This document shows, in pieces, positions 58,453 through 64,000 of a stretch of 64,000 nt of DNA. A program made the position numbers and the translations under genes. Source of the stretch: Lunularia cruciata (lineage: Eukaryota; Streptophyta; Marchantiopsida; Lunulariales; Lunulariaceae); the NCBI GenBank assembly GCA_948567375.1, contig OX419756.1, forward strand, positions 56,956,552-57,020,551, written 5' to 3'. Position 1 is the stretch's first letter; every line of letters begins with the position of its first letter. Below the pieces are notes generated by a model. The model made no database searches, was not told where the DNA came from, and saw only the letters and a program-made list of their open reading frames with translations.

Positions 58453-61400
58453 TTGGTGACGTCCTCGTCGCCAGTGAAGCTTCAAATTCTTGGATGGCCG
58501 TCTGTGCATTCTGGAGGTGATAAAGAGGTTCCCAGGTGGCATCGGGAAGGGGATACCCTTTCCAAAGGACCTTGTACTCCATATGTTGGTGACGGCCTTG
58601 TTGGATATGGCGACACGCAAGGATACGATCAACTTCGTACTCCTCATGATCATTGATAGGGACAGGAAGAGGGGGAGGTTGGACTCGAGAGGAAAAGGAA
58701 GAGGGGTTAGGAACAAAGGGTTTCAACTTGGAAACATGAAAGACAGGATGGATACGCATGTGATAAGGTAAGGCAAGGCGATAAGCAACAGGAGAGACAA
58801 TTTGGGTGATATCAAAGGGTCCTATCCAGTTAGGGGCAAGTTTACGAACTTGGGAATCAAGTGGGAGAGGGAGTTTACTGGAGGATAGCATGACTTTATC
58901 ACCAACTTCAAAGGTGAGATCACGACGATGGTGGTCCGCATATTGTTTTTGGTGATTTTGAGCAACAAGGAGGTGACACTTGGCTTGTTGGAGCGATTGG
59001 GATATAGTGGTCAAGAATGTGGAAGTATGAGGAACCTGAGATGGAGGGGGAGCAAGAAGAGAATCTGGAACAAGTGGATCTTGGCCAAAATTGAGAAAGA
59101 AGGGAGAAAATCCGGTGCTTGCCTGTTTGGAATTGTTGTAGGCAAATTCTGCAGCTGTAAGACATTCGTCCATATTGGTATGGTGGACATTGACAAAGGC
59201 CCGCAACATATCCTCCAATGTACGATTTGCACGTTTGGTTTGTCCATCAGTTTGAGGATGATAGGCCGTGGACAAAGCAAGCTTGGTGCCGAGTATCTGG
59301 AAGAGTGCTTGCCAAAACTTCTCGGTAAATCGAGGATCACGTTCAGAGATGAGTACACGTGGCATCCCATGATGCTTGAAGACATTGTAGAAGTAGATTT
59401 GCGCTAGGGTTGGAGCATCCACGGTGTCACAGGTTGGTGCCAAGTGGATTTGCTTACTAAGCTTATCCACAAACACCACGATTGCGGTGTGTCCTTGTTT
59501 TGTCCTTGGCAAGGATGTGATGAGATCCAAGCTTACATGTTCCCAGCGAGTGGATGGAATGGCGAGTGGTTGAAGGAGTCCACTCGGCTTCTGGTTGCTG
59601 GCCTTATTCCGTTGGCAACTCTCACATGATCGGACAAAGTCTCGAACATCTCGTGTCATGTTGGGCCACCACCATTGGTGTTGGATGGTGCCCAAGGTCT
59701 TGTCCACTCCCATGTGACCAGCTATTGGTAAATCATGGGCTTCTTGAAGGCGCACAAGTCAAAGATCACCTTTGGCTGGAACATAGATCTGGTCCGTATG
59801 GAATAAGAGCCCTTCCTTGAAGGAGAAGGTGTTGTACTCCTTGTCGTGTGTTGTCAGACGACCGTGTACCATTTGGAAGAAGGGATCTTGTTGTAAAGCT
59901 GATTGAAACTCATTATGGACCTTAGGGTCAATGGACACCGTTGTAATTGCCGCCGTGATGAGAGGAAGATTCTTCAAATCAGGTCGTTGTGATAGAGCAT
60001 CGGGGATGACATGGAACCGACCTGGTTTGTACTCAAGTTTGATGTCAAACAATTGGAGTTGCTCTTCCCATCGATGATGCCGACTCTTCATGTGCTCCAA
60101 GTGTAAGGTCTGCAACAATGGCTTGTGATCAGTTCACATGATCACTTGCTTCCCCAAGAGATAATGCCTCCATACCTTGGTGGCATATACCATTGCAAGT
60201 TGTTCCCGATCTCGAGCAGAGTAATTTCTTTCAGCTGTATTTAGTCGGCAAGACACAAAGGCGATAGGATGTAGTCCATATGGAAATTCTTGTTGCAACA
60301 CAGCTCCAATTGCAAAGTTAGAAGCATCAAAATCAACCACACAAGGTAGTTGAGGATCATATGGTTGAAGAATAGGTCTCGAAGACACCATATGCTTTAA
60401 CTTCTGGAATGCTTCTTCATGCTTGGTGGTCCATTGGAAGCTCGAGTTCTTTCCCAAGAGGTCAGTCAATGGTGCAGCCACGTGAGCATAATAGTGGATG
60501 AACCATCGGTAAAAACTGGCCAATCCATTGAATGCTCGTACTTTTGTAGCATCCTTTGGGGTAGGCCAATCAATAATGGCCTTGATCTTCTCTTCTTCCA
60601 TCTTGATTCCTTCTGATGAGATCTTATGACCCAGGAAGGTAACCTCCTTCTGCCAAAAAGCACACTTTGACTTCTTGCAGTAAAATTTCCACTGTCGTAG
60701 TCGTCTTAGGACTTCTCGCACATGATTCACGTGTTCTGCCTCTGTCCTACTATAGATTAAGATATCATCTAAGAACACCACCACGGACCAATCCAATAGT
60801 CCATCCAACACCCAATGCATCTGATCCATGAAGACTGCTGGAGCATTAGTGAGTCCGAAAGGTAGAACTCTCCACTCAAAATGTCCATACCTTGTGCGAA
60901 AAGCAGTCTTTTGCACATCCTCTCCTTCAATAGGAATTTGCTAATAGCCGCTACGAAGATCCAGCTTGGAAAAGTAGCGTGCTCCACTTAGTTGATCAAG
61001 CAGGTCATCGATCCGAGGCAAGGGATATGCATTCTTCACGGTTTGCTTATTGAGTCCACGATAATCGATACAGAAGTGAAGTCCTCCATCCTTCTTCGGA
61101 ACAAATAGTACCGGTGCTCCCCAAGGAGAGGTACTATGTCGTATGAAATTCTTCTCCAACAACTCTGTAAGTGTTGTTCGCAACTCCTCCAACTCCTTTG
61201 GTGAGAGCCGATAGATTGGTCTACTCACTGGAGTACTCCCTGGCAATAACTCGATCTTGAAGGGCATACCTTGATCGGAGGGTAATCCCTTTGGTAGATC
61301 ATCCGGAAACACATCCGCAAATTCCTGAACTATCCAATCAACCATTGCTTGATGTGGCACTTGGCCCTCCTCAGATTGTTCTTGTGTAATCGGCTTGATC

Positions 61401-62004
61401 CACACCGCAAATACAGACTTATCTTCCTCCAAAGCTTGCTCTATGGCTGCTTCATTAACAAACTTCCCTTCTAGGAACTCCTCTCTCTTCCAAGCTTGCT
61501 CCATGGTTGCCTTCGTGGCAAACTTCCCATCTTGGGACTCATCTCCCTTCCAGATTCGCTATACGGCTACCTTCTCGACAAACTTCTCTCCTTGGGACTG
61601 ACTATTCTTAGGTGTCTTACTCAGAGGTGCCAGAAAACCTAATCGGAAATTCCTACCTTGGTGTTGTACTTGAATTTGGCGTCGGGTCCAATCAAATTGA
61701 ACCTTATGACGTTCAAGCCAAGGTAGACCCAAAATGATATCATAGTGTAGAGGTGCCACTACAAACCTCATACACTCCAAATACTCCTTCCCAATCTTGA
61801 AGGTAATAGGATGCGAGGTGCGGACTGCAGAACCCTTTCTACCATCCGCCATCATCAAACTACTCCCAAACACTGGCTTGATAGGAATACCCAATTCCTT
61901 TGCTACTTGCATAGACATGCAATTCTCTGAACTTCCAAAATCAACCAAAATTCTACAACTCCGATTAGATATCATACCTTGCAAGTGAAGTAGACTTGCA
62001 TAGG

Positions 62005-62083
62005 TCAAGCCTTCAATCCCATTGGAACTAATCAAGCTCCCAGTAGGCGGCTTGAAATCTCCTACTGGGATTCTTCGTTTCCC
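62005..62083 (-). promoter_or_regulatory. Putative -1 ribosomal frameshift signal (gag-pol)
   Basis: On the minus strand the heptamer GGGAAAC (62083-62077) is phased G_GGA_AAC in the gag frame. A 6-nt spacer follows, then a perfect 10-bp stem TCCCAGTAGG (62070-62061) with CCTACTGGGA (62047-62038) and a 13-nt loop. Loop bases TCAAGCC (62055-62049) are complementary to GGCTTGA (62011-62005), allowing an H-type pseudoknot with a 26-nt third loop. A -1 shift leads exactly into the pol frame, and the gag stop (62062-62064) lies in the stem. Confidence 0.7.
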
Positions 62084-62961
62084 TGATCATTCTGTTCCAC
62101 AAACTCCATCTGGGCAACTTGTCGAGGTCGCCCATTCCTAAGTGGACATTCAACAATGCGATGTCCAACTTGGCGACAATAAAAGCAACCTCCATTTTGT
62201 CGTAATCTTTCTCTATCTGCTGTGCCAAGTGGTCTTCGTTGGATAGCATCAATCTCCATTGGTACCGGAACTTCCACTCGTGGTACTAGTAGGTTTTGTG
62301 TAGGTCGAGGTCGAGACCAAGTTGTCACAACTAAGGAATCAAAATGCTCAGCCAATTGCATGGCTTCTTCTACGTTCTGTGGCTCTTGCATGGTTACCTC
62401 CAATCTGGTTCGTGACTTCAATCCTTGCACAAACCGATTGAGAACTTCACCTTCTTGGATATCTGGAATTTGCATGATGATATTCTGAAATTGTGTGATG
62501 TAGCTTCTCACCGAGCCAATCTGCCTCAACTCCGTCAATTTATCTCGTGCAGCTCGGGTGGCATTTATAGTCTAAAATCGACCAAGTATTCCATCCTTGA
62601 ATTCTGCCCATGTCAAAATCGGTGTAACAATTTGTCGTTCAACTCTTTCTACTCGGAATCGCCACCAAAGTTTTGCCACGCCATCCAACTGGCTAGAAGC
62701 CAAGAGAATTTGTTTCCGCTCGTCTTGAAGATTGGTGGCTTCAAAGTAACATTCACAGTCAAACACAAAATTCTCCACTGTGCTTGGAACATTCTTGCCT
62801 TCAAACACCTTGGGTTTCAGAAATCGAATGCGATCTTCTCCATCTCAAACTGGCGCTCTGTCTATCTGTTCTCGTCGTTGTTGGTCTCGTTCATCCAACA
62901 ATCGAGTAAGATGCTCAATTTGTTGTTGCATTGCAAGGATAACATCCGGTATTGCCGCCAT
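62062..62961 (-). pseudogene. gag of chromovirus copy 1
   Basis: The frame runs from ATG 62961 ('MAAIPDVILAMQQQIEHL') to TAG 62064-62062, about 300 codons, coding for the particle structural protein. It has an N-terminal helical stretch, the retrotransposon gag core ('AKLWWRF', 'SYITQFQNIIMQIP'), and one zinc knuckle CFYCRQVGHRIVEC (near 62170). In-frame stops at 62845-62847 (TGA, probably from CGA) and 62572-62574 (TAG) interrupt it. The first stop is also present in copy 2. Confidence 0.88.
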
Positions 62962-63219
62962 TGCTACTACCCTAATCCACTACCCTCAATTTATCTAGTT
63001 GATTAACACATAGATACAACACGTCCACCGTTCTCCATAAGTTACAACTGGAAGTATCAAGGGTTCCTCTGACACGGTGATCATATGTTGAAAATCTTGC
63101 CCAAAGCGTGAGGTGATGAACTGTGTGAAACGATGCTTTGGTAATATCTGGACATGAAAGTCCCAATGGTTTGGCGGAAGTGGATTTGGTGGTCCATAAA
63201 TTCCATCCATCTCATTCCT

Positions 63220-63231
63220 GCTCTGATACCA
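63220..63231 (-). promoter_or_regulatory. Primer binding site, copy 1
   Basis: TGGTATCAGAGC on the minus strand, one base after the 5' LTR, is the standard complement of the 3' end of plant initiator-Met tRNA. Confidence 0.95.
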
Positions 63232-63232
63232 A

Positions 63233-63644
63233 TGTAAAAGACCGAAACCGAGGAGAGAAATAGGAGAATGGAAACTCACATTGGGACACTTGAATGAGGG
63301 AAAACTCCGAATGCCTAGCATGAGCTTCGGCTTTGGTATTTATAGGTAGCATACAAGACCCTTGAAGCTTCTCAAGAAGCTTCCTTGAGCCGCTTTCTTG
63401 AAGTGCAAGCCAAGTTAACTAGGAAGCTTCTCAAGAAGCTTCTTTCTAGAAGCCATCTATTTGGCGTGCAAGCTAAGCTAGTTGGAAGCTTCTAGAAGCT
63501 TCCTTCTAGAAGCTACTTACTTAAGGTGCAAGCTAAGCTAACCAGGAAAATTCCTAGATACTTCCGGAATATTCTAGGCTAATTTGTCTTATGTGCTACT
63601 TCGTGAGCCCGACTAACTTCGTCGCTAAACTCCATATTGTTACA
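63233..63644 (-). repeat. 5' LTR of chromovirus copy 1
   Basis: The 412-bp partner of 58024-58435 with about 8 differences (for example GAAGCTTCC versus GAAAATTCC near 63545). As the promoter copy it retains the perfect heat-shock array at 63485-63502 and the TTC/GAA/TTC triplet at 63562-63574. Confidence 0.95.
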
Positions 63645-63649
63645 CTAGG
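63645..63649. repeat. Target-site duplication CTAGG (right)
   Basis: An exact copy of 58019-58023, next to the CA end of the right LTR. Confidence 0.95.
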
Positions 63650-64000
63650 GGTGTAGGATCTAGAGAAGCATGGTTCCATTCATTTGGTGATTTCTAGATG
63701 GCCATGTCAAGGACATACACGTGTTGGTTGAGGTCGGGGTCCTTAGGATCCACTTCTAGTGTGTTTGGAGATATGTTCCATATACTATGACATGTCTCTT
63801 TGATAGGTGATTCTTGCCCAAGTGGTGGCAAGTACACATTAGGTCTATTCTTAGATGGGACCTATTGTGTTGTTAAAACAACCAGAGTGGGATCACGGGC
63901 TAATAATCTCCGTCTTTGGTGGACAAACCTCATACCCAAAGAGGTTCTATAGTGTGCTTATGATAGGATTCAACAATTAGACCACCTCACTGTTGATGGC
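63650..64000 (-). other. Continuation of older gypsy-like remnant
   Basis: Before the chromovirus inserted, this sequence was contiguous with 57440-58023. The minus strand is largely open over 63880-63650 with about two stops, in a frame I cannot assign. It may be the upstream part of the gag with the two zinc knuckles. The window ends here. Confidence 0.35.

Larger units (their letters stand above)
58370..62083 (-). pseudogene. pol of chromovirus copy 1
   Basis: The polyprotein is read in one frame throughout, -1 relative to gag, broken only by stops. In order: protease with 'ILVDFGSSENCMS' (Phe where Ser/Thr is usual after the catalytic Asp, near 61938); reverse transcriptase with '[20 protein letters not shown]', 'LPFGLTNAPA' and catalytic FLDD (near 60770); RNase H 'VVDFDASNFAIGAVLQQ' and 'TDHKPL'; integrase with an HHCC zinc site, catalytic Asp in 'VSLDLITSLP', but Glu in place of the second Asp (59342-59344) and Lys in place of the catalytic Glu (59234-59236); GPY/F 'WIGPFDITQ'; chromodomain 'YEVDRIL' and 'YKVLWKGYPLPDATWEP'. 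It ends in the 3' LTR. Stops lie at 61559, 60941, 60134 and 59759. Entry into pol appears to need -1 frameshifting at 62077-62083. Confidence 0.92.
58024..63644 (-). mobile_element. Ty3/gypsy chromovirus copy 1, structurally complete
   Basis: This is a 5621-bp minus-strand LTR retrotransposon with 412-bp LTRs (58024-58435 and 63233-63644, TG...CA), a perfect initiator-Met primer site, a polypurine tract, gag, and pol in the order protease, RT, RNase H, integrase, GPY/F, chromodomain. CTAGG target duplications flank it. The two LTRs differ at about 8 of 412 positions, almost all transitions, so the insertion is fairly recent. At least six in-frame stops (62845, 62572, 61559, 60941, 60134 and 59759) disable it. 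It lies in an older gypsy-like remnant. The chromodomain places it in the chromovirus group; I cannot fix the clade. Confidence 0.95.

Noticed and set aside
58453-59629. Long plus-strand frames opposite the chromovirus pol (up to 159 codons)
   Set aside because: Antisense shadows of the integrase, GPY/F and chromodomain coding sequence.
62005-62037. Alternative pseudoknot using GCTTGA (62037-62032) directly after the stem
   Set aside because: It leaves no third loop to span a 10-bp stem, so it is sterically unlikely; the downstream GGCTTGA partner is preferred.

Overview
The window looks like nuclear DNA of a land plant, and probably not a seed plant. The evidence is one intron-containing R2R3-MYB gene with the two classical plant MYB introns, a chromodomain Ty3/gypsy retrotransposon primed by initiator-Met tRNA, and C-to-T decay at CpG and CHG sites, the pattern left by plant DNA methylation. 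A bryophyte such as a liverwort is my best guess, held loosely. I see no tRNA, rRNA, CRISPR, bacterial operon or phage features.

Layout. Positions 1-7062 hold no gene I can support. Positions 7063-9914 (minus strand) hold the only convincing host gene, a 460-residue R2R3-MYB factor in three exons, with a long upstream region to about 12.4 kb that contains a W-box cluster. Positions 12.8-16.5 kb are a decayed non-LTR retrotransposon (copy A, minus). It has a reverse transcriptase, a CCHC motif and a restriction-like endonuclease-type C-terminus. Positions 17-22 kb are unassigned sequence with local duplications. Positions 22.4-24.7 kb hold a 5'-truncated second copy (copy B, plus), itself interrupted by an insertion of about 545 bp. 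Positions 27.7-35.4 kb hold a third, strongly AT-shifted copy (copy C). Copy C is split at 29609-33982 by a Ty3/gypsy chromovirus that has lost most of its reverse transcriptase. Positions 35.4-45.4 kb are very AT-rich, CpG-poor and unassigned, ending in a TA microsatellite and a 200-N gap. Positions 45.6-55.2 kb return to ordinary composition without a recognisable gene. Positions 55.2-57.9 kb are a mosaic of a divergent fragment of the same reverse-transcriptase family and pieces of another gypsy element. Positions 58024-63644 hold a structurally complete chromovirus (minus strand, 412-bp LTRs, CTAGG target duplication) that is disabled by in-frame stop codons.

Main points of interest. (1) The gag-pol junction of the complete chromovirus has a correctly phased GGGAAAC slippery heptamer, a 6-nt spacer, a perfect 10-bp stem and a possible H-type pseudoknot. 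Together these look like a -1 programmed frameshift signal. (2) Its LTR U3 is built from about 60-bp tandem units packed with canonical heat-shock elements directly upstream of a TATA box, suggesting a heat-inducible chromovirus. (3) An 85-100 bp sequence at the 3' end of the non-LTR element recurs alone at several places, twice as inverted pairs, like a SINE or foldback family sharing a LINE tail. (4) Comparing the two chromovirus copies shows methylation-type decay, including one codon where the two copies appear to have lost the same CpG on opposite strands.

Apart from the MYB gene, every protein-coding stretch I recognise belongs to a transposable element, and all of these are broken.
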